Source: Betaproteobacteria bacterium
Lineage (GTDB): Bacteria; Pseudomonadota; Gammaproteobacteria; Burkholderiales; Casimicrobiaceae
Direction: 5' to 3'
NCBI GenBank assembly: GCA_005889025.1
Contig: VBCZ01000009.1
Location: forward strand, 1 to 13,865
DNA length: 13,865 nt
The stretch's first letter is position 1; every line of letters starts with the position of its first letter. The notes below the pieces were generated by a model. The model searched no databases. It had not been told where the DNA came from and saw only the letters and a program-made list of their open reading frames with translations. Shown here in pieces: positions 1 to 7,832 of this stretch. The position numbers and the translations under genes are program-made.

Positions 1-1
1 G

Positions 2-1690
2 GGGTTCGCTGCTGCCGCCAACCGGGCGATCGCGTTGCACGTCGATCGCGACCTCGTCGTTCTGCACAGCGATGCAGAAGTCGCCAACGACTGGCTCGAT
101 CGGCTGCATGCTCATGCAACCAAGGCACACGACATCGGCACCGTCGCGCCGTTTACCAACCGGGGCGGCGTCGCGAACTATCCATGTTCGGCCGTTGACA
201 ACGCGATGCCCGAGGGACTGGACATCGCATCCCTGGATGCCTTGTTCGTTCGCGCGAACGCCGGCGAATCCATTCCCACCGGACTTTCGCGCGGGCCGTG
301 CATTTATTTTCGCCGCGCTTGCTTGGACGCCATCGGGGCGTTCGACTCCCGTCCGCTGGGCAGCGACTACGGCGTGGAGCAGGACTTCTGCCTCCGCGCG
401 GCGGCTGCGCGATTTCGACATGTGCTTGCCGCGGACACCTATGTATGGCACGAAGGTGCGGTGGCATTTGGCGCCGACGCCCGCGATCTTGCAGCCCGCG
501 CCGAAAAAGCGCTCGGCAAGCTCTACCCGCACTACCCCGCGCAGCGCGCCGAGTTCGACGAACGCGATCCTGCACGACCGCTTGCGCGGCGCGTCGACCT
601 GTTGCGGCTGGCTGAATGGCCGCGCCCGCTGATTGTCTTTGTCGCGCACGGTTGGGGAGGCGGCATTCGTCGTCACATGAACGATCTCGCTGCAATGGCG
701 GGCGAAGGCTGCGAGGTGCTGATGCTGCAACCGGCGGCCGATCACACGGTGGCGCTCACCTGGCCGCGCCAAGGCGAAGGCTTTGTCGCTTATTTCGCTT
801 TGCCGCGAGAGCTTCCCGCGCTGGCGGACCTGTTGCGCGCGCTCGGCGTCGCGCGTATCCATTTCCATCACATCCACGGCTTGCCTCGTTCGGTTCTCGA
901 TCTTCCGCGCAGCGTCGGTGTTCCCTATGACTGCACGCTTCACGACTATTACGCGATCTGCCCGCAGTACCATCTGGTCACCGAGGACGGCCGCTATTGC
1001 GGCGAGCCCGATGCGGCAGGCTGCGCTGCATGCCTGGCGCGCCGTCCGGCTCAGTGGGGACTCGACATCAACGAATGGCGCGGCGCGCTGGGCCAGCTCT
1101 TGCGCGGTGCCGCTCGCGTCATCGCCCCGACGCGCGATGTCGCCCAGCGCGTAGCCCGCTACTTCCCGGATGTGTCAGCCATCGTGCTCGCGCATCCCGA
1201 GTGGCCGGTCGCCAATCCGGAACGCGTAACCCGCGTCTCGGTGTTGGGCAATATGTCGCCGGAGAAAGGTGTGCGTGTCGTCGCCGCGTGCGCTCGCGAC
1301 GCCCGCGAGCGCCGACTGCCGCTGGCTTTTCGTGTGCTGGGCTCGACCACCGAAGCGCTGCCGCAGTGGCCCGAAGCGTCGCTGTCGATCCATGGCCAAT
1401 ACGATGACAATGACCTGCCTGTACTCCTCGCCGCCGAGCGCCCCGACGTCATCTGGTTCCCCGCGCAAGTGCCGGAGACCTATGTCTACACCCTGACTGT
1501 GGCGATGGCCGCCGGCGTTCCGATCGTCGCCTCCGCGTTGGGTGCGTTCCCCGAGCGGCTTGCCGCTCATTCGCGCTCGCTGCTGGTTGCGTGGGATGCT
1601 TCGCCTGCGGAATGGAACGACGCCCTGCTCAGAGCGGGCGCCGCTGCCGACGTTTCGAGCCTGCCGCGCCCACGAGCGGCCGCGTCGTGA
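2..1690 (+). CDS. Bifunctional glycosyltransferase, GT2 C-terminal part fused to GT4 domain (5' partial)
   Basis: The reading frame is open from base 2, and the residues before the first possible start (TTG at 35) continue a normal GT2 sequence (NRAIALHVDRDLVVLHSDAE), so the true start lies left of the window. About 562 residues are visible. Residues 1-190 are the second half of a GT2 domain: the acidic SDAE motif stands where the metal-binding DXD is expected, and GVEQDFCLRA where the catalytic-base motif is expected. From about residue 207 (FVAHGWGGGIRRH) a GT4-type domain begins, with an EKGV motif and a C-terminal PETYVYTLTVAMA segment. That last segment is the EX7E site, but its second Glu is Val (codon 1499-1501). 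By family knowledge such fusions transfer sugars to O-antigen or other surface glycans in the cytoplasm; substrates cannot be read from sequence. The stop overlaps the next gene's start by 4 bases, implying translational coupling. Confidence 0.88.
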   Translation, partial: GFAAAANRAIALHVDRDLVVLHSDAEVANDWLDRLHAHATKAHDIGTVAPFTNRGGVANYPCSAVDNAMPEGLDIASLDALFVRANAGESIPTGLSRGPCIYFRRACLDAIGAFDSRPLGSDYGVEQDFCLRAAAARFRHVLAADTYVWHEGAVAFGADARDLAARAEKALGKLYPHYPAQRAEFDERDPARPLARRVDLLRLAEWPRPLIVFVAHGWGGGIRRHMNDLAAMAGEGCEVLMLQPAADHTVALTWPRQGEGFVAYFALPRELPALADLLRALGVARIHFHHIHGLPRSVLDLPRSVGVPYDCTLHDYYAICPQYHLVTEDGRYCGEPDAAGCAACLARRPAQWGLDINEWRGALGQLLRGAARVIAPTRDVAQRVARYFPDVSAIVLAHPEWPVANPERVTRVSVLGNMSPEKGVRVVAACARDARERRLPLAFRVLGSTTEALPQWPEASLSIHGQYDDNDLPVLLAAERPDVIWFPAQVPETYVYTLTVAMAAGVPIVASALGAFPERLAAHSRSLLVAWDASPAEWNDALLRAGAAADVSSLPRPRAAAS

Positions 1691-4263
1691 CCGATCCGCA
1701 GCGCTATATCGCGATCTACCTTGCGCCGTTGCAGTCGCACCCGCGCGTGCGGCGGCAAGCGGCTGCCCCCCCTGCGCTCGATCCGCGGCACTATTATCCG
1801 GGCGCCGCTGCAGCCGAAACGCCTGAGCTGACGTTGCCCCAACTCTACGCCGCCGGCATCGAGTTCGGGCACGCGGAAGCGCGCGCAGAGCTCAAGCGCC
1901 GCGTTCAAATCGTCGCCGGCCAGCTCGAGGAATTCCGAGCGATCCGCAATCGCGCTCAAGGCGATCGCGAAGAGCTCGCCACCGAGCTCGTGCAAGCTCG
2001 CCACGAGCAGCTTCGAACGCAAATCCACGTCGGCGAGCTCCAGACGCACCTGGACGCAGCGCTAGCCAGGCTGCACGTGGTGGAATCGAGCACGACGTGG
2101 CGGACCAGCGCGCCCCTACGGCGCGCCGTCCATCGCGGCAAGATTGCCATCGCGTGTACGCGGGCCACATGGGCTTCGCTGCGGCAGACGCCGCGCTACG
2201 CCGGACTTGCGCTCGCTATCTTGCGCGACGAAGGCGCGGTTGCACTGGGACGGCGCATTGTCCGCCGAATCGGTCGCGCGAATCGCTTTGTTCCGGCGAC
2301 GGGCACGCGTTTCGTGCAAGAGTCCGCGATTGCCCCGCTCGCATTTGCGGCCACAGATCGACCGCGTGCCACGATCGTGGTGCCGGTCTATGGCAAGCCG
2401 TTGCTGACCTACACCTGCCTGAAGAGTGTTCACGGCAGTACACGTGCTGGCGACTTCGAGATCATCGTTGTCGACGACGCATCGCCCGAGCCGGCGTCGA
2501 TGGCGCTCGCAGGTGTCACCGGCGTTCGCTTTGTCCGAAACGATGCGAACGTCGGCTTCATCGGCAGCTGCAACCGCGGCGCGAAGCTCGCGCGCGGGGA
2601 ACTGCTTGTCTTCCTGAACAATGACACGATCGCGACGCCGGGCTGGCTCGACGCATTGCTCGATGTTTTCGATCGGTATCCGGACGCCGGGCTGGTGGGA
2701 GCGAAGCTTATCTATCCCGATGGAAGGCTGCAGGAAGCCGGCGGCATCGTCTGGCGTGACGGCTCGGCGTGGAATTTCGGCCGTGGCGACGATCCCGACA
2801 AGCCCGAATACAACTACATCCGTGAAGTCGATTACTGCTCGGGCGCGTGTCTGGCGATCGACCGCAAGCTCTTTGCCCGCATCGGGGGTTTCGATACGCG
2901 CTACGCGCCGGCCTACTACGAGGATGCAGATCTCGCTTTTTCGGTTCGCGCCGCGGGTCGTAAGGCGTACTACCAGCCGCGCGCGGTGGTGGTTCACTTC
3001 GAAGGCTCCACGTCGGGCACTGACGAGACCGGCGGCGTCAAGCGCCACCAGGCGATCAATCGAGGCGCGTTCGCAAGCAAGTGGACGGATGCACTGGTCG
3101 GCCATCGCGCGAATGGCGTCGCACCCGAGCTCGAGCGCGATCGGTGGGCCAAGCGCCGCGTCCTGGTGATCGACGCTTGCATGCTGACCCCCGATCAGGA
3201 CGCTGGATCGGTGCGGATGCAGCACGTCCTGGACATCATGGTCGGGCTCGGATGTAAGGTCACGTTTATTGCAGACAATCTCGAGTACCGTCAACCTTAC
3301 GTCGCCAAGCTGCAGCAGGGTGGCGTGGAAGTCCAATTCCATCCTTTTGCGCGCTCGATTCCCGAGTTTCTGGCCGCGCGCGGGCAGGAATTCGACATCG
3401 TCATCCTGTCGCGTCACTACGTGGCCATCAAGCACATCGGCACCGCCCGGGTTTTTGCGTCCCGCGCGCTGCTAGTTTTCGACACGGTCGATCTGCATTT
3501 CCTTCGCGAAGAGCGCCGTTTGGAGCTCGACGTCAGCCGGATAGGCAGGCGGGCAGCGGCCGCCAAGCGCGATGAGGAGCTCGCCCTTATCCGCAGGGCT
3601 GACATGACGCTGGTGGTAAGCCACGTCGAGCTGGCGCTTCTCAACCGCCTCGCGCCTGATGCTCGCGTGATGCTTCTGTCGACCATTCATGAAAGCGTAG
3701 ACGTCGGCAGACCCTTTGCGGACCGCCAAGGGATTCTTTTTATCGGCGGGTTCCGTCATCCGCCGAATACGGACGCGGTGCTATGGTACGCAAAGGAGGT
3801 TCTGCCGCGGATACGCGAGCGGCTGCCCGGCGTCAAGACCTACATCGTGGGAATGGAGCCGCCGCCGACTGTCAGCACGCTTGTTGCGGCAGACTTTGTC
3901 GTCACGGGTTACGTTCCCGACATCGCCCCGTATCTGACCGACTGCCGCGTGTCGATATCGCCGTTGCGCTATGGCGCCGGCGTGAAGGGGAAGGTCAATC
4001 ACGCCATGAGCTACGGGCTGCCCGTTGTGGCGACGACGCCTTCGATCGAGGGGATGCATCTCACCCCGGACACGGAAGTCCTTGTCGCCGACGACCCGGC
4101 TGCGTTTGCGGACGCGGTCGTGCGCGCGTATACCGATCAGGCATTGTGGACCACGCTCTCGCAGGGCGGGCGCGACAACGTCAGTAAGCATTTCTCGCGC
4201 GATGTTGCGCGCAGCGCCATCACCCGCCTGATCGCGCTGTCGAGCGAGCCGCCGCGGGATTAG
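1687..4263 (+). CDS. Large glycosyltransferase: coiled coil + GT2 + GT4-like domain
   Basis: I chose GTG 1687 because it forms a GTGA overlap with the preceding stop. The in-frame ATG at 1591 would add 32 residues that only read the previous gene out of frame. The product is 858 residues. Residues about 68-133 are rich in heptad-like Leu/Ala/Glu and Arg, a likely coiled coil, ending in a WRTSAPLRR motif often seen before GT2 domains in O-antigen glycosyltransferases. Residues 226-448 are a GT2 domain: IVVPVYGKP, VVDDAS, NNDT (311-314) and the YYEDADL catalytic-base motif (410-416). From residue about 490 (RRVLVIDACM) to the end is a second, GT-B-like domain with RYGAGVKGK and SYGLPVVAT, typical of the GT4 domain attached to such proteins. 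It is a soluble cytoplasmic enzyme with no membrane segment. It is probably the last gene of a polysaccharide operon, since trmB converges 21 bases downstream. Sugar donor and acceptor are unknown. Confidence 0.92.
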   Translation: MTDPQRYIAIYLAPLQSHPRVRRQAAAPPALDPRHYYPGAAAAETPELTLPQLYAAGIEFGHAEARAELKRRVQIVAGQLEEFRAIRNRAQGDREELATELVQARHEQLRTQIHVGELQTHLDAALARLHVVESSTTWRTSAPLRRAVHRGKIAIACTRATWASLRQTPRYAGLALAILRDEGAVALGRRIVRRIGRANRFVPATGTRFVQESAIAPLAFAATDRPRATIVVPVYGKPLLTYTCLKSVHGSTRAGDFEIIVVDDASPEPASMALAGVTGVRFVRNDANVGFIGSCNRGAKLARGELLVFLNNDTIATPGWLDALLDVFDRYPDAGLVGAKLIYPDGRLQEAGGIVWRDGSAWNFGRGDDPDKPEYNYIREVDYCSGACLAIDRKLFARIGGFDTRYAPAYYEDADLAFSVRAAGRKAYYQPRAVVVHFEGSTSGTDETGGVKRHQAINRGAFASKWTDALVGHRANGVAPELERDRWAKRRVLVIDACMLTPDQDAGSVRMQHVLDIMVGLGCKVTFIADNLEYRQPYVAKLQQGGVEVQFHPFARSIPEFLAARGQEFDIVILSRHYVAIKHIGTARVFASRALLVFDTVDLHFLREERRLELDVSRIGRRAAAAKRDEELALIRRADMTLVVSHVELALLNRLAPDARVMLLSTIHESVDVGRPFADRQGILFIGGFRHPPNTDAVLWYAKEVLPRIRERLPGVKTYIVGMEPPPTVSTLVAADFVVTGYVPDIAPYLTDCRVSISPLRYGAGVKGKVNHAMSYGLPVVATTPSIEGMHLTPDTEVLVADDPAAFADAVVRAYTDQALWTTLSQGGRDNVSKHFSRDVARSAITRLIALSSEPPRD

Positions 4264-4284
4264 CGTAAGCCCGGACCGCATCGC

Positions 4285-4968
4285 TCACCGGCGGCGGAAC
4301 ACAATGTCCCAGACGCCGTGCCCGAGCTCGAGGCCGCGGCGTTCGAACTTCGTCAGCGGGCGGTGAGCCGGTCGCGGTGCGAAATCGGACGCCGTGTTCA
4401 CGAGCCAAGGCTCGTCGCGCAGCGTGCCCAGAATTTGCTCCGCGTAATTCTGCCAATCGGTCGCGACGTGGAGATATCCTCCCGGCGCAAGCCGGTCCGC
4501 GAGCATTCGCACAAAGTCAGGCTGGAGTAGGCGTCGCTTATGATGGCGCTTCTTCGGCCAGGGGTCCGGAAAAAAGATATGCGCTCCGGAGAGCGACCGC
4601 GGTGCGATCATGTGCTCGATGACTTCCACGGCATCGTGCTGCACGATGCGCACGTTCGCTATCGAGTCCTCTTCGAGCCGCTTGAGCAGCCCGCCGACGC
4701 CGGGCGTGTGCACCTCGACCGCGATGAAGTCGAGCTCGGGATGCGCTCGAGCGATCGACGCGGTGGTCTCTCCCATGCCGAATCCGATTTCGAGGATTTT
4801 CGCATTCGCGCGGCCAAAGGCCTGCGCGAGATCGATCGGGCGCATCGAAAACGGAATTCCGAAGCGCGGCAGCAGTGTGTCGTAGGCGCGCTGCTGCGCG
4901 GGTGAGATTCGGCCCTGGCGAAGGACGAAGCTGCGGATGGTGCGCCGCTGCGCTTCGGGAGCATTCAC
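4285..4968 (-). CDS. trmB: tRNA (guanine-N7-)-methyltransferase TrmB
   Basis: This 227-residue protein has the normal TrmB length. It transfers a methyl group from S-adenosylmethionine to N7 of G46 in the variable loop of tRNAs, in the cytoplasm. Visible signatures are the SAM-binding motif ILEIGFGMGETTA (58-70), the acidic residue in AVEVHTPG (83-90), the family hallmark FFPDPWPKKRHHKRRL (132-147), ATDWQNYAE (169-177) and the C-terminal block RPLTKFERRGLELGHG (203-218). The start is GTG 4968, 16 bases after the stop of the upstream secreted-protein gene. There is no strong Shine-Dalgarno sequence, so translational coupling is likely. It is the last gene of the thiS-thiG-unknown-trmB run and converges on the glycosyltransferase operon. 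It looks intact. Confidence 0.96.
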   Translation of the reverse strand: MNAPEAQRRTIRSFVLRQGRISPAQQRAYDTLLPRFGIPFSMRPIDLAQAFGRANAKILEIGFGMGETTASIARAHPELDFIAVEVHTPGVGGLLKRLEEDSIANVRIVQHDAVEVIEHMIAPRSLSGAHIFFPDPWPKKRHHKRRLLQPDFVRMLADRLAPGGYLHVATDWQNYAEQILGTLRDEPWLVNTASDFAPRPAHRPLTKFERRGLELGHGVWDIVFRRR

Positions 4969-4984
4969 TCGAGCGGCGGCGAAA

Positions 4985-5644
4985 TCAAGTCGATGCCGGC
5001 CGCTTCCATGAAACGTCGCCGAGCTTGCGTTCGAGCACGCCGGAGGCCGATCCGGCGGTCGAGTAATCGATCGTCAGCGTTTCGGCATCCTTCCATTTCG
5101 CCGACGCGTCCGTCCACGCTGGGTCCGGTGTCCAGACAAGCTCTTTGAATACACCCCTGTTCGAGACGGTCCACACCGCGATCTCGTTGGCGCAGTGCGA
5201 TGAGCAGACATCGACGGTCACGATGCGCTGGCGATCCGGCGAGAGCTGAGGCTCCGCAGGAAGATCGAACCGCCGGTTCGTGGTCCGTTGCAGCAAGGTA
5301 TAGCCGCTGCTCTCGCCGGCACTGGTGTAGAGCACCACGGCATTGATGCCGTCGATGTAATCCCACAGGCTGTAGGAGCGTCCATTGACCGGATCATCGC
5401 TGTCGATAAATGTCGCTGCGCCCGACGGGTAAAGCGAAACCATCAAGGCATTGCCTTCGCGTCTCGCAAGATTGGGCAGGCGTTTGAGCTGAAGCTCTTC
5501 GATGAGGCGTCCGCAGTGCGACCGGTCCTCGACTTCGGCGCAAATCTGCGCTATTTCGGCAGGCGTCGGCGGCGCCGCGGCGACAAGCGAGCACCAGCAA
5601 GCCACCGCTCCAAGCAGAGCGCGAGAGGCGCGCATGGCCGGCAT
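4985..5644 (-). CDS. Secreted/periplasmic protein of unknown function
   Basis: I do not recognise a family. The frame is open up to 5998, but everything above 5644 is antisense to thiG, so ATG 5644 (AGG five bases ahead) or ATG 5635 is the likely start. From 5644 the product is 219 residues. It starts MPAMRASRALLGAVACWCSL, a basic-then-hydrophobic signal peptide; cleavage after the Ala run near residue 24 is plausible. The AVAC stretch is a poor lipobox, so a lipoprotein is less likely. The mature part has two Cys pairs (C35/C44 and one in VDVCSSHC) that could form disulfides. It also has short motifs such as LSPDRQRIVTVD and IAVWTV that look like single beta-propeller-type strands, although too few for a propeller. 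It lies 20 bases after thiG and 16 bases before trmB, so it is cotranscribed with housekeeping genes. No function is assigned. Confidence 0.8.
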   Translation of the reverse strand: MPAMRASRALLGAVACWCSLVAAAPPTPAEIAQICAEVEDRSHCGRLIEELQLKRLPNLARREGNALMVSLYPSGAATFIDSDDPVNGRSYSLWDYIDGINAVVLYTSAGESSGYTLLQRTTNRRFDLPAEPQLSPDRQRIVTVDVCSSHCANEIAVWTVSNRGVFKELVWTPDPAWTDASAKWKDAETLTIDYSTAGSASGVLERKLGDVSWKRPAST

Positions 5645-5664
5645 CAAAGCCTGAGCTTGGAAAT

Positions 5665-6480
5665 TCAGCCGATGAGGCCCGACGTCGGCGAGCTTGGGTT
5701 CGCGGCGTAATATTTCCGCGGCATGCGGCCGGCCCGGAAAGCGTCGCGTCCCGCCTCGACGGCTTTTTTCATGGCGCCTGCCATCCTCACCGGCTCCTGC
5801 GCGAGCGCAATAGCGGTGTTCATCAAGACGCCATCGCAGCCCAGCTCCATGGCGATCACCGCGTCCGATGCGGTCCCCACGCCCGCGTCCACCAAGACCG
5901 GAACTTTGGATTGCTCGATAATCAGCCGCAAATTCCACGGGTTGAGTATGCCCATGCCCGACCCTATTAACGACGCGAGCGGCATGATCGCCACGCAACC
6001 CGCGCTTTCGAGATCGCGCGCAACGATGGGATCGTCCGAGGTATAGACCATCACGTCGAAGCCCTCGCTGATGAGGGTTTCGGCGGCTCTCAGCGTCTCG
6101 CGCACGTTCGGAAACAACGTGGCCGAATCTCCCAGCACTTCCAGCTTGACCAGCGTGTGTCCGTCCAGCAGCTCACGCGCGAGCCTCAAGGTGCGCACGG
6201 CTTCGTCGGCGTTGTAACATCCTGCGGTATTCGGCAACAGCGTGAACTCGCTCGGAGGAAGGTATTCCAGGAGCGACGGCTCGCCCGGCGCTTGCCCGAT
6301 GTTGGTCCGCCGGATCGCGACGGTGACGATCTCGGCGCCGGACGCGTCGATCGCCGCCCGCGTCTGGGCAAAATCCCTGTATTTTCCGGTGCCGACGAGA
6401 AGCCGCGACCGATACGCTCGGCCGGCGACGATCAGCGGATCGTCGAGCGAGAGCGGCAGCGAGTCGTGGGGAGCGTTCAC
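5665..6480 (-). CDS. thiG: Thiazole synthase ThiG
   Basis: ThiG builds the thiazole phosphate of thiamine from 1-deoxy-D-xylulose 5-phosphate, dehydroglycine and the sulfur carried as ThiS thiocarboxylate. GTG 6480, 11 bases after the thiS stop with a GAAG sequence ahead of it, gives 271 residues, the usual family length; the frame is open further upstream but that part reads across thiS. Features seen are LLVGTGKY (27-34), AIRRTN (55-60), the Schiff-base lysine K112 in VKLEVLGD, MPLASLIGSGMGI (166-178), VPVLVDAGVGTASDA (193-207) and the C-terminal GRMPRKYYAA. The fold is a TIM barrel and the enzyme is cytoplasmic. It is translated with thiS, its direct partner. Confidence 0.97.
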   Translation of the reverse strand: MNAPHDSLPLSLDDPLIVAGRAYRSRLLVGTGKYRDFAQTRAAIDASGAEIVTVAIRRTNIGQAPGEPSLLEYLPPSEFTLLPNTAGCYNADEAVRTLRLARELLDGHTLVKLEVLGDSATLFPNVRETLRAAETLISEGFDVMVYTSDDPIVARDLESAGCVAIMPLASLIGSGMGILNPWNLRLIIEQSKVPVLVDAGVGTASDAVIAMELGCDGVLMNTAIALAQEPVRMAGAMKKAVEAGRDAFRAGRMPRKYYAANPSSPTSGLIG

Positions 6481-6491
6481 GCTTGGGTTCT

Positions 6492-6698
6492 TCAGCCGCC
6501 GCCCACTGCCGCAACGATCTCGATCCTGTCGCCTGCTCCGACGCACGTTGCGGCGTGCTGGCTTCTCGGGACGATGGCACCGTTCTTTTCCACGGCGACG
6601 CGCTTGCCTTCCAGCGCGAGCTCGCGCAAAAGGTCCGCGACTGTCGCGTCATGCCTGCGCACGATGCGGGAAGCACCATTGACGATGACGGTAAGCAC
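6492..6698 (-). CDS. thiS: Sulfur carrier protein ThiS
   Basis: GTG 6698 gives a 68-residue protein beginning VLTVIVNGAS, the normal length and fold of ThiS (ubiquitin-like beta grasp). The frame is open to 6803, but the 35 extra residues have no ThiS character and would cover the putative promoter. The chain has the RVAVEKNGAIVPRS and GDRIEIVAAVGGG blocks. The C-terminal Gly-Gly is the site that is adenylated by ThiF and converted to the thiocarboxylate used by ThiG. No ThiF gene is in the window. No clear Shine-Dalgarno precedes the GTG, so the exact start is less certain than the identity. Confidence 0.93.
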   Translation of the reverse strand: MLTVIVNGASRIVRRHDATVADLLRELALEGKRVAVEKNGAIVPRSQHAATCVGAGDRIEIVAAVGGG

Positions 6699-6730
6699 GG
6701 GCGACGCCGGGGTGTGGCGGACGAGCGCGT

Positions 6731-6758
6731 ATTTTAGCACCGGGGCTGCGGCGGTCGA
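6731..6758 (-). promoter_or_regulatory. Candidate sigma-70 promoter for thiS-thiG
   Basis: On the minus strand TCGACC (6758-6753; four of six matches to TTGACA) is followed after 16 bases by TAAAAT (6736-6731; five of six matches to TATAAT). Transcription would begin near 6724, leaving a leader of only about 25 bases before GTG 6698. This is too short for a TPP riboswitch, and none was recognised upstream. It is a motif match only. Confidence 0.35.
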
Positions 6759-6863
6759 TGGATCATCGAGTATGACAGCCGAACAGGCGGCGAGGGTCCG
6801 CAATCGGAAGATGCAGGTCGCGCTGGAGACTCGCGTAAGCGACCGGAGAACAGACTCAGGAGC

Positions 6864-7037
6864 CTACAGGCGACGGATCGCGAGGCGCAGGAAACGCAAT
6901 TGCCGGTCGAAACGCTTGCACGCCTCGCACCACAGGAGGTGAAGGCGAACGCGCAGGCGCGCTCGCAAGGGTACGTTCCCCTCGTGCATCTGCGAGATCA
7001 AACGGCTCGCGTCCTTACACGATATCAGTCGGCCCAT
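6864..7037 (-). CDS. 57-residue zinc-finger protein, candidate mini anti-sigma factor
   Basis: A short frame follows the ECF sigma gene by 49 bases. It starts at ATG 7037 and ends at TAG 6864. The product begins MGRLISCKDASRLISQMHEG and continues to HLLWCEACKRFDRQLRFL and then IRRL. C7 plus the H33-x3-C37-x2-C40 motif is the ZAS-type zinc-binding signature of zf-HC2 anti-sigma factors. The SCKDASRLIS opening is also typical of these proteins. There is no membrane segment, so it would be a cytoplasmic soluble regulator of the sigma factor, in contrast to the many membrane-anchored anti-sigmas. No convincing Shine-Dalgarno stands at the usual distance (an AGAGGA lies about 17 bases ahead), so coupling to the sigma gene is possible. 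Identity is judged from motif and position. Confidence 0.82.
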   Translation of the reverse strand: MGRLISCKDASRLISQMHEGNVPLRARLRVRLHLLWCEACKRFDRQLRFLRLAIRRL

Positions 7038-7086
7038 GGTCGGAAGCGGCTGGTCCTCTTATAGGGAGAACAGCATCGGACATGAC

Positions 7087-7662
7087 TCAAGCGGTTTGGC
7101 CCGCCGGAGCGAACCAGTGCTGCTCGAGACAAAGGCGCAACGCCACCCTGGCCCGGTATAAAATGACCCAAAGGTTAGTCGAGGAAATAGCCAGTTCCTT
7201 ACAGATCTCGTCACCTTGGAGTTCCATGACTTCGCGCATCATAAAAACGCGCGCGGTATTCGGCGGCAACTTCTCCAGGCAGAATTGCATGACGTCGAAA
7301 AACTCTTTTCGCGAGAGCTGCGTTTCGGGATCGCCCCAATCAGCGGGCGGGTTCTCCCAGTGCCCCGACTCGTCGAAGAGTGCGTCGAAGTCATCGATCT
7401 GGCATTCTTCATCGAGGGACGAAAAAACCGGGCCGCGGCCTTTTTTTCGGATGGCATCGACGATCTTGTGCTTGAGGATCCCGGTGAGCCAGGTCTTGAG
7501 ACTCGAGCGCCCGGAGAATCCCTCGGCACCCTGCAGCGCAGCCAAGAGCGTGTCCTGGACGACGTCCTCGGCAAGTTCATTATCGCGTAGTTGCAGCAAT
7601 GCGACGCGAAGCAAGTATCCGCGGTGAGTATGGATCAGCGTTGCGAATTCAGCTTCTGCCAT
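7087..7662 (-). CDS. ECF-type RNA polymerase sigma factor
   Basis: ATG 7662 gives 191 residues and has GAGGG ten bases ahead; an in-frame GTG at 7671 is possible but sits directly against that GAGGG. Region 2 is seen at about residues 10-75: YLLRVALLQLRDNELAEDVV, then SSLKTWLTGILKHKIVDAIR. It binds core polymerase and the -10 element. A linker rich in Asp/Glu/Trp (FDESGHWENPPADWGDPE, 96-113) follows, then region 4 at 125-185 (CLEKLPPNTARVFMMREVM, then CKELAISSTNLWVILYRAR), the -35-reading helix-turn-helix. The linker resembles a proteobacterial sigma subfamily usually paired with a very small zinc-finger protein, which fits the next gene. The upstream region is shared with a divergent ferritin-like gene, suggesting a redox or metal stress regulon; the signal itself is unknown. 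Confidence 0.93.
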   Translation of the reverse strand: MAEAEFATLIHTHRGYLLRVALLQLRDNELAEDVVQDTLLAALQGAEGFSGRSSLKTWLTGILKHKIVDAIRKKGRGPVFSSLDEECQIDDFDALFDESGHWENPPADWGDPETQLSRKEFFDVMQFCLEKLPPNTARVFMMREVMELQGDEICKELAISSTNLWVILYRARVALRLCLEQHWFAPAGQTA

Positions 7663-7743
7663 GGGAACCACGCCCTCAAGCGAACGCCGATCATAGCCGC
7701 AAACATCGGTCGCATCCAGCGTGAGGGTGAGCGTCGGCGCTCC

Positions 7744-7758
7744 GCGACCCGCGTGCCA
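7744..7758 (-). promoter_or_regulatory. Sigma-54-like element upstream of the ECF sigma gene
   Basis: On the minus strand the sequence TGGCACGCGGGTCGC has the exact TGGCACG -24 half and a GG-N10-GC spacing. The -12 half is TCGC instead of TTGC. A transcript would start about 70 bases before ATG 7662. No activator site or RpoN-type activator is visible, and GC-rich DNA gives such matches by chance. Confidence 0.22.
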
Positions 7759-7832
7759 TTCTTGCGAGATTTGTAGGATTTACCAAGCCGTCGAGCTGCT
7801 TTCTGCATCGTGTCTAAGCGTAAACTGATCAC

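Noticed and set aside
1591..1686. Upstream ATG start for the second glycosyltransferase
   Set aside because: The extra 32 residues only reread the preceding gene out of frame; GTG 1687 with the GTGA overlap is a better start.
2116..3435. 439-codon minus-strand frame
   Set aside because: It is antisense to the second glycosyltransferase, whose GT2 motifs are unambiguous; the antisense product has no recognisable motif.
4264..4284. Terminator between the glycosyltransferase gene and trmB
   Set aside because: The 21-base gap shows no stable stem with a T-run in either direction.
5645..5998. N-terminal extension of the secreted unknown protein
   Set aside because: It is an out-of-frame reading of thiG; the signal peptide begins at 5644 or 5635.
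6699..6803. TPP riboswitch before thiS
   Set aside because: No thi-box-like conserved core was recognised, and the likely leader is too short.
6157..6942. 261-codon plus-strand frame over thiG/thiS
   Set aside because: It is antisense to thiG, thiS and the end of the zinc-finger gene; its sequence is low in complexity and not protein-like.
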